NCBI RefSeq assembly: GCF_011064825.1
Contig: NZ_CP048751.1
Location: 1,550,001 to 1,614,000, forward strand
Direction: 5' to 3'
Length of the DNA stretch: 64,000 nt
Source: Brevundimonas mediterranea
GTDB taxonomy: Bacteria; Pseudomonadota; Alphaproteobacteria; Caulobacterales; Caulobacteraceae
In this document: positions 53,589 to 63,199 of the stretch, in pieces
Position numbering within the stretch: the stretch's first letter is position 1
Layout of the letters: each line of letters starts with the position of its first letter
Notes under the pieces: generated by a model
Databases searched by the model: none
Seen by the model: only the letters and a program-made list of their open reading frames with translations
Told to the model about the DNA's origin: nothing
Program-made: the position numbers and the translations under genes

Positions 53589-56384
53589 CTAGAGCTTGAA
53601 GCGGACGCCGACGAAGATATTGTAGCCGAACTTCTCGTACTCGTAGGTGCGCTCGCGCGAGCCATAGTAGCGAACACCGGCCGAGTCGGTCAGGTTCTTG
53701 GCCTCGCCGAACAGTTCGACCCCGTTGCCGAACTCATAGCTGGTGGTGAAGTCCAGCTGTTCGCGGCCCTCGACATAGAGGTCCAGATCGGCGTCGTCGG
53801 CGTTGATCTCGTCCAGATAATCGCCGCGCTTGGTGTAGGACAGCCGGGCGCTGAACCCGGCCATTTCGTAGAAGAGGGCCGCATTGTAGTTGCTGTCCGA
53901 CTGGCCGGGCAGGGAGAAGGTGTCGCGCCCCGCATACAGTCGATCGGTTTTGATCTCGGCGTCCGTCCAGGTGTAGTTGGCGAAGACGCCGAAGCCGGAC
54001 AGAAGACCAGGCAGGAAGTCGAACTTCTGCTGCAGGTTCAGCTCAAGACCGGCCAGGTGACCGTCCGGCGCATTGACCGGAGTCTCGAAGTCCGCCTCGC
54101 CGTCGGCGCCGAAGGGCTCGGTGTACTTCAGAACATAGCGGTAGTCCGTCAGGTCCTTGTAGAAGGCGTTGGCCGAGACGACCCCCAGGCTGTTGAAATA
54201 GTATTCGAGACCGGCGTCGATGTTGTTCGACAGGGTCGGCTGGAGATCGGGGTTGCCGATTTCGTAGGAAATGTTCGACCCGTCGGTTTCCTCGATGCGG
54301 CGGGGAACGATCTGATCGAACTCCGGCCGTGAGATGGACCGCGTCAGGGCGAAGCGACCGATCAGATTGTCGGAGAAGCTATGGCGCACGGTCAGGTTCG
54401 GGAAGAACTCCGTGTCGTCGCGGCTGACGGAGGTCGGGCTGACGGCGCCATCGACCACCTTGGCGGCGTCGCCGTCGAACTTGGTGTTCTCGACCCGGAC
54501 GCCGACGATGACATTGGTGGCGCCAAGGTCGAACCGCGCCTGGGCGTAGCCGGCGAGGATGTCTTCCCGAGCCGTGTAGTCCGCAGTGATGGAGTCAGGC
54601 TCGCGGATCGGGGACGCGGCGCGCGCGCTGGCGAAATAGGCGTCGGCCAGGTCAGCGTCGAACTTGAAGCCGAGGTCATAGTCGTAGTTGCGCGACTCAC
54701 GGTCGCTCAGCACCGACGCCAGCGTGCCCGGGCTCGCCGAAGAGGCGCGGTTACGGTAGCGCTGCTCGTCCGCATTGATCTCGCGGCTGTTGAACTTGGC
54801 GCCGAACTTCCACGTCACGTCGCGACCGGCGAACTGGCTGGGCAGCTCGAAGTTGGTCTTGAAGGCGACGTCTTCCTGCGAGGTGGTGTTTTCGCGGAAG
54901 GTGTTTTCGCGGAAAGTGAACTTGGTCGGGTCACGGTAGAAGCCGGTCGGATCGCTGAACACCGAATAGCTCGGCATATAGTGATCCGCGGTGTTGTAGC
55001 TCAGCGTTGTCGCGCTGGAGCGATACAGCAGTTCATTGCGGTTCGGGTAGCTCTGTTCGCTCTTCGCCCAAGACAGGCTGGCGTCCCAGACGCCGCCGTT
55101 GCCGAATGTCTTTTCGCCGCCGGCCACCAGGGTGGTGATATCGTTCTTTTGGGTGCGGTGACGGATTTGGCGGGTGATACGCGCCCCGGTGTAGGTCGCG
55201 GTGGTGTCGGTGGCCCCGGGTTGCAGCTTACCGTCCGAATAGATGAGGCCCAGGGTGTTGCGGTATTCGTCGTCTTCGAACTGGGCGAACGATCCGCGCA
55301 GATAGGCGCGGAAGTCGTCGGTCGGGCGCCATTCGAGGGCGCCGGTCACGGCCTGGCGGGTGCGCTTGGTCTCGTAGTCCTTGAACAGGCTCTCTTCGAG
55401 CACGAAGATCTCGGCGCCGTTCTGCTCTTCCTTGACCCAGGCGTTCTCGACATTGTCAGGGCGGCGGTTGGTTTCGGAATAGCTGACCGACAGCAGGGCG
55501 CCGAAGGTCTCATTGGCGAAGACGTTGGACGCCGTGGCGGCGGCGCGGGTGTCGGAACCGCCGTAGTCGTTATAGCTGCCGCCGGCGTAGCCGCTGACGG
55601 CCAGGCGGCGCTTGTCGAAGGGCGAACGGGTCTTGATGTTGACGGCGCCGGCGATGGAATCGGCTTCCTGGCTGGGCAGGAGCGTCTTTGAGACCTCGAC
55701 ATTGGCGACGATGTCGCTGGGCAGGGTGTCCAGATCGACGGCGCGGGTGCCCGGATCGACAGCGGGAACCTGGACCCCGTCCACCGAGACGGCGGTGAAG
55801 GCCGAGGGCGCGCCGCGGACGTTGATGTAGCGGCCTTCGCCCTGGTCGCGCTGGATGGCGATGCCTTGCACGCGCTGCAGGGATTCGGCGACGTTGGGGT
55901 CGGGATAGCGGCCGATGGCGTCGGCGGACAGGACATTGACCGTGCCGTCGGCGTTCTTCTGCTGGTTCAGCGACCGCGCCACACCGTCGGTGATGACGCC
56001 GGTGACGATGACGTCGCTGACGGTCGCGGCCTCGCCTGCGCCCAGCATGATCGACACTTCGGTTCCGCCCTGGACCACGCTGACGGTCTGGGTCGCCGAG
56101 GGCTGGCCGATATAGCGGACGTCCAGCACGGCCGTGCCGGTCGGCAGGACGAGATCGAACTCGCCCTGGGTGTTGGTCACGGCGCGTTGTCCGGTGGCTC
56201 GCACGATCACCTCGGCGCCCGGAAGCGCGTCCCCGGCGGCGTTGGTGACCCGGCCGTGAACGACTTCGCCTGCGACGGCGACCGAGGCGGCCAGGGCGGA
56301 GGCTTCATAGGCGTGGGCCGGCAGGGCGGCGGTCACAGCGGCGAGCGACGCGAGCGAAGCGCCCGCGAGGAGATGGAATTTCAT
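53589..56384 (-). CDS. TonB-dependent receptor with carboxypeptidase-like N-terminal domain, phytase-linked
   Basis: A 931-residue outer-membrane receptor. A signal peptide (MKFHLLAGASLASLAAVTAA) precedes a carboxypeptidase-regulatory-like domain (VVHGRVTNAAGDALPGAEVI and TNTQGEFDLVLP), a TonB box (VSDVIVTGVI), a plug with VAESLQRVQGIAIQRDQGEG and YINVRGAPSAFTAVSVDGVQ, and a long barrel ending FVGVRFKL. Divergent from a beta-propeller phytase, an arrangement known in Caulobacter and sphingomonads, so it probably imports inositol phosphates or their products. Substrate is inferred from context only. Confidence 0.92.
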   Translation of the reverse strand: MKFHLLAGASLASLAAVTAALPAHAYEASALAASVAVAGEVVHGRVTNAAGDALPGAEVIVRATGQRAVTNTQGEFDLVLPTGTAVLDVRYIGQPSATQTVSVVQGGTEVSIMLGAGEAATVSDVIVTGVITDGVARSLNQQKNADGTVNVLSADAIGRYPDPNVAESLQRVQGIAIQRDQGEGRYINVRGAPSAFTAVSVDGVQVPAVDPGTRAVDLDTLPSDIVANVEVSKTLLPSQEADSIAGAVNIKTRSPFDKRRLAVSGYAGGSYNDYGGSDTRAAATASNVFANETFGALLSVSYSETNRRPDNVENAWVKEEQNGAEIFVLEESLFKDYETKRTRQAVTGALEWRPTDDFRAYLRGSFAQFEDDEYRNTLGLIYSDGKLQPGATDTTATYTGARITRQIRHRTQKNDITTLVAGGEKTFGNGGVWDASLSWAKSEQSYPNRNELLYRSSATTLSYNTADHYMPSYSVFSDPTGFYRDPTKFTFRENTFRENTTSQEDVAFKTNFELPSQFAGRDVTWKFGAKFNSREINADEQRYRNRASSASPGTLASVLSDRESRNYDYDLGFKFDADLADAYFASARAASPIREPDSITADYTAREDILAGYAQARFDLGATNVIVGVRVENTKFDGDAAKVVDGAVSPTSVSRDDTEFFPNLTVRHSFSDNLIGRFALTRSISRPEFDQIVPRRIEETDGSNISYEIGNPDLQPTLSNNIDAGLEYYFNSLGVVSANAFYKDLTDYRYVLKYTEPFGADGEADFETPVNAPDGHLAGLELNLQQKFDFLPGLLSGFGVFANYTWTDAEIKTDRLYAGRDTFSLPGQSDSNYNAALFYEMAGFSARLSYTKRGDYLDEINADDADLDLYVEGREQLDFTTSYEFGNGVELFGEAKNLTDSAGVRYYGSRERTYEYEKFGYNIFVGVRFKL

Positions 56385-56623
56385 GACGAGGTCCCCAATG
56401 TCGGGTTTGCTCCCGACGAATACAGCCGCGCTTACCCCCAGGCGGCAAAAAGATCGCGACGTTTTGGCGACGCTTGCCGCTCGTTTCCTTGTCAGTGAGA
56501 TTGCGAATGATCCGACAACGGCCGAAATCATGCGATTTCGTCGTGCAAACGTCACAATATGTCCATTGACGCGCCGCGGAGCCTTGCCGATCAGGACGCA
56601 GCAGATTCTGTCGGGGGCCAGTC

Positions 56624-57727
56624 ATGACGTTCAAGCCAGCCAAGATTCTAGCGGGCGTCTCGCTCGCGGCCCTGATGCTGACCGCCTGCGCGACCCGCGA
56701 GGTCGATTTCCAGGGCGAGGGCGAAGGCTTCGTCGGGCCGGGCGCGCCGGTCCAGGCCGTGCTGGAAACCCCCTCGGTCGGCACGGCCGGCCAGGACGCG
56801 GCGGACGATCCGGCCGTCTGGGCCTCGGCTGAGCCGGTCATGGTGATGGGCCAGGCCACGCAGGGCTTCGTGGCCGGGACGGACAAGAAGTCGGGCCTCT
56901 ACATCTACGGTTTCGACGGCCGGATCCTTCAGTTCCTGCCGGAAGGCCTGCTGAACAATGTCGACCTGATCGAGGGATTGAACATCGACGGCCGGCCGCA
57001 GCTGGTGCTGGGCGCCAGCGACCGCACGCCGGGCAAGACGGGAATCTCGCTGTATCTGTTCGATCCGGCCGGGACCGGCCAGAACGCCGTCCGCCCCTGG
57101 GGCGCGGTCGCCACCGACGTGATCGAACCCTACGGCTTCTGTTTCGCGCGCCGGGGAGCCGAGGTTCACGCCGTCCTGGTGGGGCATGAGGGCGAACTGC
57201 GACAGTTCGTGCTGAGCGTCGATGCGGCCGGTCAGCCGGTCTCGCGCGAGGTGCGTCGCGCCGAGATCGGAACCATTTCCGAAGGCTGCGCCGCCGACGA
57301 GGCCACGAACGCCCTCTATATCAACGAGGAGAATGTCGGCCTGTGGCGCTATGGCCTCGACCCGGCGTCGGGCGCGGCGCGGACCCTGGTCCAGCCCATC
57401 GCCAAGGACGTCCTGGTCGCCGACGCCGAGGGGCTGACCACGCTGACGGATGGCGACAAACGCTATCTGATCGCGTCCAGCCAGGGCGATTCGACCTTCC
57501 CGGTCTGGCGCATCGACGGCGCCACGCCGCAGTACAAGGGCCGGTTCAAGATCGTGGACGGCGTGGTGGACGGCGTCACCGGCACGGACGGCCTGGCCGC
57601 CGCCAGCGGCGCGGTCGGCCCCTTCCCCGAAGGTCTGGTGGTGATCCAGGACGACGTGAACGACGTGGGCACCCAGAACTTCAAATATGTGGACTGGCGC
57701 GACATCCGCCGCGCCCTGGGCCTGTAA
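56624..57727 (+). CDS. Beta-propeller phytase (lipoprotein)
   Basis: The 367-residue protein has a lipoprotein signal (ILAGVSLAALMLTAC) and a six-bladed propeller of the BPP family. Landmarks are DAADDPAVWASAEPVMVMGQ, GTDKKSGLYIYGFDGRILQF, EGCAADEATNALYINEENVG (the acidic Ca-binding blade) and SSQGDSTFPVWRI. BPP phytases hydrolyse calcium-bound phytate to inositol phosphates and release phosphate. The lipid anchor suggests display in the outer membrane near the divergent TonB receptor. Phosphate control would be expected, but no convincing Pho box is present. Confidence 0.93.
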   Translation: MTFKPAKILAGVSLAALMLTACATREVDFQGEGEGFVGPGAPVQAVLETPSVGTAGQDAADDPAVWASAEPVMVMGQATQGFVAGTDKKSGLYIYGFDGRILQFLPEGLLNNVDLIEGLNIDGRPQLVLGASDRTPGKTGISLYLFDPAGTGQNAVRPWGAVATDVIEPYGFCFARRGAEVHAVLVGHEGELRQFVLSVDAAGQPVSREVRRAEIGTISEGCAADEATNALYINEENVGLWRYGLDPASGAARTLVQPIAKDVLVADAEGLTTLTDGDKRYLIASSQGDSTFPVWRIDGATPQYKGRFKIVDGVVDGVTGTDGLAAASGAVGPFPEGLVVIQDDVNDVGTQNFKYVDWRDIRRALGL

Positions 57728-57745
57728 TCCGGGGGCGGAAGCCCC

Positions 57746-58018
57746 CTACTGATCCTCGTCGAACTTGCGCGCGACGAGGTCCGTCAGGGCCTCGATCGCC
57801 TCTTCGGCGTCTGCGCCCTCGGCCGAGACTTCGATGCTGCAGCCGATGCCGGCGCCCAGCATCAGCAGGCCCATGATCGAACGGGCGTCCACCGAGACGC
57901 CGTCGCGGGTGACATGGATCTCGCTGTCGAAACTGGAGGCCAGTTTGACGAACTTGGCCGAGGCGCGGGCGTGCAGGCCCCGCGTATTGCAGATGTCGAG
58001 AGTCGTCTTCACGCTCAT
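57746..58018 (-). CDS. HPr-family phosphocarrier protein
   Basis: A 90-residue HPr with the phosphorylatable His16 in NTRGLHARASAKFV and the conserved Ser47 region in VDARSIMGLLMLGAG. In alphaproteobacteria such HPr proteins belong to regulatory PTS chains (EI-Ntr, HPr, EIIA) rather than to sugar uptake. The Ser site is the target of HprK, encoded two genes upstream. The start overlaps the EIIA gene by four bases. Confidence 0.95.
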   Translation of the reverse strand: MSVKTTLDICNTRGLHARASAKFVKLASSFDSEIHVTRDGVSVDARSIMGLLMLGAGIGCSIEVSAEGADAEEAIEALTDLVARKFDEDQ

Positions 58019-58419
58019 TTTTCGCCCGCGAGCACCCAGGACGCCACCGAGATGTATTTGCGCCCGGCGTCCTGGGCGTGGGCCACGCAGGCCTCCAGGG
58101 TCTCGCGCCCGCGCACGCTGGCCAGCTTGATCAGCATGGGCAGGTTCAGGCCGGCGATGACCTCGGCGTGGGTCTGTTCCATCACCGATATCGCCAGGTT
58201 GGACGGGGTGCCGCCGAACATGTCGGTCAACAGGATCACCCCATCGCCGTCGTTCACGGCGGCGGCGGCGTCGACGATGTCGCGACGGCGCCGCTCCATG
58301 TCGTCATCCGGCCCGATGCATATGGCCGCGACGCCGCGCTGCGGCCCGACCACATGCTCCATCGCCGAAAGAAACTCCGAGGCCAGTCCCCCATGGGTGA
58401 CGATAACCAGGCCAATCAT
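58015..58419 (-). CDS. PTS EIIA component of the mannose family (ManX-like, regulatory)
   Basis: The 134-residue domain starts MIGLVIVTHGGLASEFLSAM with the phospho-accepting His9, and has VILLTDMFGGTPSNLAISVM, the family hallmark. No EIIB/C/D permease genes are near, so it is the stand-alone regulatory EIIA common downstream of hprK in alphaproteobacteria. The ATG at 58419 is chosen by the family N-terminus. Confidence 0.94.
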   Translation of the reverse strand: MIGLVIVTHGGLASEFLSAMEHVVGPQRGVAAICIGPDDDMERRRRDIVDAAAAVNDGDGVILLTDMFGGTPSNLAISVMEQTHAEVIAGLNLPMLIKLASVRGRETLEACVAHAQDAGRKYISVASWVLAGEK

Positions 58420-58538
58420 GAGAACTTCACTCGCATCCCGCCCTGAACCGTCCCCGGACCTCCCCGCGCCCGCCAGGGAGGCCGGACGCATCCGTTTTGG
58501 ACCGCAAGGGGCGTGTCATAGACCCGTTATGCGCGGGT

Positions 58539-58967
58539 TCAAAGCGTCTGAAGCGCGACTGCGACCATCTCGACGGCCGAGGCGGGGCGGGGGTCCAGCG
58601 CCAGCAGGGGCAGGTCGATCCCGCAGAAGCGCCGCGTCTGCGGCTCCGGAAGCCGTTCGACCGCTTCGGGAACACAGGCGACGGCCAGGACGACTCTGGC
58701 GACCAGCCGTGTCCTGACGGACACGATTCCGACCCCGCGCGCCTCGATCCGACCGGCGATGGCGGCCGGGGCGGTCGCATGAAGCGCGCCGCCGGACGCC
58801 CAGACCCGGGTATAGTCGTCGCTGACCAGTCGCCAGCCCCGCCCGATCAGCCGCAGGGCCAGATCGCTCTTGCCGGCGCCCGACGGACCCAGGATCATCA
58901 CCGCCGTCCAGGCCCCGTCCCGGCGGACGGCGACCGTGGTGGCGTGAACGGGCGACGGGTCGGTCAT
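58539..58967 (-). CDS. hprK: HPr kinase/phosphorylase, short alphaproteobacterial form
   Basis: The 142-residue protein is the catalytic half of HprK only, with Walker A ILGPSGAGKSDLALRLIGRG, LVSDDYTRV, and the K3/phosphatase-loop region GRIEARGVGIVSV. The N-terminal domain of Gram-positive HprK is absent, as usual in alphaproteobacteria. It phosphorylates HPr on serine. The start overlaps the chvG stop by four bases. Confidence 0.92.
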   Translation of the reverse strand: MTDPSPVHATTVAVRRDGAWTAVMILGPSGAGKSDLALRLIGRGWRLVSDDYTRVWASGGALHATAPAAIAGRIEARGVGIVSVRTRLVARVVLAVACVPEAVERLPEPQTRRFCGIDLPLLALDPRPASAVEMVAVALQTL

Positions 58968-60604
58968 GAGCGACGACCGGGCGACGCGGCGGACGGCAGG
59001 CCGATCTCGAACCGGGCGCCGATCACCTGGCCGTCTGCGCCGATCCGGTTGTCGGCCGTGACGCGGCCGCCATGCGCCTCGACGATCTGGCGGACGATGG
59101 ACAGGCCCAGGCCCGAGTTGGAGCCGAAGGCCGCCCCCTTGGGCCGCGAGGTGTAGAAGCGCTCGAACACGGTCTCCAGGTTTTCGGGCGGGATCCCGGG
59201 CCCCTGATCCTCGACGCGGATGCGGATGGGCAGGTCGCCCTCGACCTCTTCCAGCACGACCCGAACCTCGCCGCCGGCGGGGCTGAAGGAGCGGGCGTTG
59301 TCGATCAGGTTGCGGAACACCTGTCCCAGGGGACCGTCGCGGCCGGCGACCCGGAGGCTCTGGGGCGGAGGCTCGAACCGGACGGGAATATCGTCCGGCC
59401 GGGGGGTGGTCTCATAGACGCCGACGATATCGGCCAGCAAACGGTTCAGTTCGATGGCGCGAGGCCGGTCGCGCGACAGTTCGGCGTCCAGACGCGAGGC
59501 GTTGGAGATGTCGGTGATCAGCCGGTCCAGGCGGCGCACGTCCTGTTGCAGCAGACTGGTCAGCTTCTCCCTCTGGGCGTCGGTCTTGACCAGGGGCAGG
59601 GTCTCCAGCGCCGAACGGATCGAGGTCAGGGGGTTCTTGATCTCGTGCGACACGTCGGCGGCGAACCGTTCGATGGCGTCCATCCGGGTGGACAGGGTGT
59701 CGGTCATCGACTCCAGCGACCGGGCCAGGTCGCCGATCTCGTCCTTGCGCTCCTCCAGGTCGGGCAGGGAGATGGCGCGGGCGCGCTGAAGCCGGACCTG
59801 GTCCGCCGCCGCCGCCAGCCTCAAGACCGGCCGCGCCACGAACAGATGCAGCAAGAGGGAGGCCAGCAGGTTCACGGCCAGGGCCACCAGGGCGAAAGGC
59901 ACCAGGGCGCGTCTCTGATCGTCCAGGATCTCATCGACATTGCCGGCTTCCAGGGTCAGGACGCCCAGCACCTGGCGGACATGCCGGATGGGGATGGAGA
60001 CCGAGACGACGCGGTCGCCGGATTCGTTGCGCCGGACGGTCGTCTGCGGCTCTCCGGCCAGGGCGCGCTCGACCTCGGCGGCGACCTCGGCCTCGACGGC
60101 CTTCTTGTGTTCGGCGTCGCGAAGGGTCTTCTGGGCGATCTCCCCGGAGGGGGGCGTGCCGGCGGGACGCGCAGGCGGGAGGACCTGGCCAGGGATGTTC
60201 TCGGTCACCTCGTAGCTGTCGATGACCGGCAGGCCGTTGATGTCGTAGAGTCGAACCCGCTGGCCGTTCGGGACGAAATTGTCACGCAGCCATTTCGCCG
60301 CCTCGCCCACGTCCAGCTCCGGGGTTGGCACGCCCCGGCTGATGCCCAGTTCGCCCAGGACATTGCCCAGCAGTTCGGCCTGGACGGTCAGCGATTCCTG
60401 ACGCGCCTGGATCAGCCCCTGACGCCATTCGTTCAGAACGAGGGCTCCGCCGAACAGGATCAGCAGGCTGAGAAGGTTGAGCGCCAGGATGAAGCCGCCC
60501 AGCCGCGAGCCGCCGAAGCGGAACCTCGGCCGGCGGACAGGCTCCTCGTCGGGCTCGCGCCCGACGGGAAGATCAGCTTTCGCGGTAGCGGTAGCCGACG
60601 CCAT
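58964..60604 (-). CDS. chvG: Sensor histidine kinase ChvG (ExoS-like)
   Basis: A 546-residue sensor kinase with two membrane helices ([20 protein letters not shown] and [20 protein letters not shown]) flanking a ChvG-type periplasmic stimulus-sensing domain of about 210 residues. HAMP follows, then H-box [52 protein letters not shown] and [16 protein letters not shown]. ChvG responds to acid and envelope stress in alphaproteobacteria and phosphorylates ChvI. The ATG at 60604 overlaps chvI by 32 bases; an upstream start would overlap more. Confidence 0.93.
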   Translation of the reverse strand: MASATATAKADLPVGREPDEEPVRRPRFRFGGSRLGGFILALNLLSLLILFGGALVLNEWRQGLIQARQESLTVQAELLGNVLGELGISRGVPTPELDVGEAAKWLRDNFVPNGQRVRLYDINGLPVIDSYEVTENIPGQVLPPARPAGTPPSGEIAQKTLRDAEHKKAVEAEVAAEVERALAGEPQTTVRRNESGDRVVSVSIPIRHVRQVLGVLTLEAGNVDEILDDQRRALVPFALVALAVNLLASLLLHLFVARPVLRLAAAADQVRLQRARAISLPDLEERKDEIGDLARSLESMTDTLSTRMDAIERFAADVSHEIKNPLTSIRSALETLPLVKTDAQREKLTSLLQQDVRRLDRLITDISNASRLDAELSRDRPRAIELNRLLADIVGVYETTPRPDDIPVRFEPPPQSLRVAGRDGPLGQVFRNLIDNARSFSPAGGEVRVVLEEVEGDLPIRIRVEDQGPGIPPENLETVFERFYTSRPKGAAFGSNSGLGLSIVRQIVEAHGGRVTADNRIGADGQVIGARFEIGLPSAASPGRRS

Positions 60605-61277
60605 ACAGGGTCTCGATCGCGTCGAACTCATTGTCCACGGCGCGGAATTTCTTGCGCATCCGCTTCACGTGGCTGTCGATGGTGCGGTCGTCGACATAGA
60701 CCTGGTCGTCGTAGGCGGCGTCCATCAGGTTGTCGCGGCTCTTCACGAAGCCGGGGCGCTGGGCCAGGGCCTGGAGCAGCAGGAATTCGGTGACGGTCAG
60801 CTTCACCGGCTTGCCGTCCCAGGTGGATTCGTGACGGGCCGGGTCCATGCTCAGCTTGCCGCGCTTGATTGCCTTGCCGGAAACTTCGGCCGAGGGTTCG
60901 GGATCGACGCCGTCGGCGCCGGTGCGGCGCAGAAGGGCCTTGACCCGTTCGATCAGCAGCCGCTGGCTGAAGGGTTTGTGGATATAGTCGTCGGCGCCGA
61001 GGTTGAAGCCGAGGATTTCGTCGATCTCCTCGTCCTTGGACGTCAGCATGATGACGGGAATCTGCGAGGTCTGACGCAGGCGGCGCAGCACCTCCATCCC
61101 GTCCATGCGCGGCATCTTCACGTCGAGGATGACCAGGTCGGGCGGCGCGCTTTCCAGCGCGGCGAGACCCGAGGCTCCGTCGTGATAGGCCGTGATCTTG
61201 TGGCCATGGCTTTCCAGCGCCAGCGAGACGGACGCCACGATGTTCTCGTCGTCATCGACCAGGGTGATGTTGGCCAA
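60573..61277 (-). CDS. chvI: Response regulator ChvI (OmpR family)
   Basis: The 234-residue regulator has a receiver domain with acidic pocket [11 protein letters not shown], phospho-acceptor Asp52 in [20 protein letters not shown], and Lys in [10 protein letters not shown] winged-helix DNA-binding domain ends [18 protein letters not shown]...[16 protein letters not shown] at 61277 is called because AGGAGA lies at ideal distance and homologues begin here (ANITLVDDD); the longer frame has no binding site. It heads the chvI-chvG-hprK-EIIA-HPr operon. The pckA gene often divergent from chvI is missing here. Confidence 0.94.
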   Translation of the reverse strand: MANITLVDDDENIVASVSLALESHGHKITAYHDGASGLAALESAPPDLVILDVKMPRMDGMEVLRRLRQTSQIPVIMLTSKDEEIDEILGFNLGADDYIHKPFSQRLLIERVKALLRRTGADGVDPEPSAEVSGKAIKRGKLSMDPARHESTWDGKPVKLTVTEFLLLQALAQRPGFVKSRDNLMDAAYDDQVYVDDRTIDSHVKRMRKKFRAVDNEFDAIETLYGVGYRYRES

Positions 61278-61350
61278 GGTTGTCTTCTCCTGAACTTCCC
61301 GTTCCCGCGAACGAGAACGCACGGCAAGCGTAACCGTTCGATCACGGTCA

Positions 61351-61364
61351 CATTAGGGCTAATG
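61351..61364. promoter_or_regulatory. Short inverted repeat upstream of chvI
   Basis: CATTAG, GG, CTAATG forms a perfect 6-base palindrome with a two-base centre, 74 bases upstream of the chvI start and 114 bases upstream of the divergent 61478 gene. It may be an operator; no known motif was matched. Confidence 0.3.
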
Positions 61365-61477
61365 CAAATGGGCCGCCAACCCGGATGTTTCAACGATAGC
61401 CGGGTTCGTTTCCAACGGCGCGATGAAAATTCGTCGTGAAAACCCCCCTTTAAAGCCTTGGGCCTCAATGATCCCGG

Positions 61478-63196
61478 ATGGCCGGTCCGATCCACTACGA
61501 AGTCTATGTCCGAAAGACCGCTCCGGCGGGCTGGACCCTGTTGATCGCCACCGAGGACCGCAAACACGCCCTGGAAACGGCCGAGGACCAGCTGCGCGAC
61601 CGGCTGGCCGCCGCCGCCCGCGTCACCAAGGAGACGCTGGATCCGGACACGATGGAGTTCAACAGCCTCAACATCCTGACGATCGGCGCGCCCGAAGAGA
61701 AGAAGAAGCCCAAGAGTGTCGAGGCCGCTCGCCCGGCGTGCAGCGCCCCGGCCGAACTCTATACGCCCCACGCCCGCGCCCTGATCGGCCGTGTTCTGGA
61801 GGACTGGCTGAAGCGCCAGGGGGCGACGGCGTTCGAACTCCTGCACCGGCCAGACCTGGCCGAGCGACTCGACGCCTCCGGCGTGGAGCTTCAGCACGCC
61901 GTCCAGAAGGTCGCCGTGCCGGAGAGCCAGGCCAGCGGCCAGGACCTGCACAGCGTCGTGCGCCACTACCAGCGGCTGTCGGAAGATGCGGTCGCACGGT
62001 TGCTGAAGGCGGGCCGCTCGGGCCTGTTTCCGTCCCTGGAAAAACGGTCGATCGCCGAGCTGGCGCAGGGGTTGAGCGGATCGGCGGACCGCGCCTTCGT
62101 CATGGGCGGCGTCGTCGCCCAGGCCCTGGCCGACCGCAAGGGGGCGCGGGACCGGCTGGACGGCCTGATGGACATGATCGACGCCGCGCCGCCGGCCGGG
62201 CCGGCGCGCGGGCTCGTCGTGGGCGCCGTCGAACAGATCGCGGCCGAAATGCTGGCGGTGCGCGCGAACCTGGCGGAAATCCTGGGCCCGTCTCTGGACC
62301 ACGGCGCCAGCCTGGCCGCGGTGGTGCGCATGGTGGCCCCCCGAGAGGTCGAACGGCTGATCGGTCTGGATTCCCGCATGGCGCTGATGACGCCGGCGGT
62401 CGAAGGTCCCGCCGCGCGACTGGGCGCGCGTCTGGCGGGGGGCGAGCTCCCGCAGCTGTCGGCGTCCCTGGCGCGGATGGTGACGCGCGAACTGGCCAGC
62501 CCGCGGCGGCTGCGGCCCAATGACCCGGTGGGGGAGATCGACATCCTGCGCACCCTCGCCATGGCCCTGACGGCGGCGGCGGGCCGGCTTCTGACCCTGG
62601 AAGAGGTGCAGAACGCCTTCGTCGACCGATCCAAGAGCCTGGTCACGCCCGATTTCGTCGGCGCCTATGTCCGCCAATGCCCGACCGCCCTGTCCGAGGC
62701 CGAACTGCTGACGCGGCTGTGCGAGAACGTCACCGGAGGGGCCAACAAGCGGGCGGCGGCGCGCTGGCTCAGCGCCTGCGTGGCCTCCGTCCGGCTGGAA
62801 AGCGAGATGCGCCAGTCGGCGCCGGGCGGCCCCAGCGTGTCGCAGAAGCTGCTGGTCCTGGCGCGACTGCAGCGGTCGGTGCGGGCCGTACAGCTGGGCG
62901 AACTGGATGAAAGACAGATTTCGACGGCCATCGGCGCCCTCGGCGGAACCCTGGAGGCGGACGCCGGGCTGCTGGCCCAGATCGGCCGGGCCCAGGCCAC
63001 GCCGGTTCAGAAGCTGACGGCCCTGATGAAGATGACCAATGGCGAGACCGCGCCCCTGGGGCCGGCCGCGGATCGCGCCCGCGCCGAAGCGGTCAAGATG
63101 CTGCGGATCCCCGAAGTCCGCCAGGCGGCGGACGCCGATACCGAAGCGTCTGCGGCGCTGCAGAGCCTGATGCAGGCGGCCCGGCTGAAGGTCTGA
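61478..63196 (+). CDS. Hypothetical 572-residue helical protein divergent from chvI
   Basis: Not recognised. The N-terminal 80 residues form an alpha/beta domain (IHYEVYVRKTAPAGWTLLIA, then HALETAEDQLRDRLAAAARV). The rest is almost entirely helical and Ala/Leu-rich without membrane segments, signal peptide or clear catalytic motif. Segments such as LSEDAVARLLKAGRSGLFPS and LARLQRSVRAVQLGELDERQ suggest a helical-repeat or adaptor protein. It is divergent from the ChvI operon and could be a ChvI target, which is only inference from position. Composition is like its neighbours. Confidence 0.75.
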   Translation: MAGPIHYEVYVRKTAPAGWTLLIATEDRKHALETAEDQLRDRLAAAARVTKETLDPDTMEFNSLNILTIGAPEEKKKPKSVEAARPACSAPAELYTPHARALIGRVLEDWLKRQGATAFELLHRPDLAERLDASGVELQHAVQKVAVPESQASGQDLHSVVRHYQRLSEDAVARLLKAGRSGLFPSLEKRSIAELAQGLSGSADRAFVMGGVVAQALADRKGARDRLDGLMDMIDAAPPAGPARGLVVGAVEQIAAEMLAVRANLAEILGPSLDHGASLAAVVRMVAPREVERLIGLDSRMALMTPAVEGPAARLGARLAGGELPQLSASLARMVTRELASPRRLRPNDPVGEIDILRTLAMALTAAAGRLLTLEEVQNAFVDRSKSLVTPDFVGAYVRQCPTALSEAELLTRLCENVTGGANKRAAARWLSACVASVRLESEMRQSAPGGPSVSQKLLVLARLQRSVRAVQLGELDERQISTAIGALGGTLEADAGLLAQIGRAQATPVQKLTALMKMTNGETAPLGPAADRARAEAVKMLRIPEVRQAADADTEASAALQSLMQAARLKV

Positions 63197-63199
63197 GCC

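Noticed and set aside
56550..56575. Possible Pho box (ACGTCACAATATGTCCAT) upstream of the phytase gene
   Set aside because: The two GTC cores are 10 rather than 11 bases apart and the second repeat is degenerate; not enough to call.
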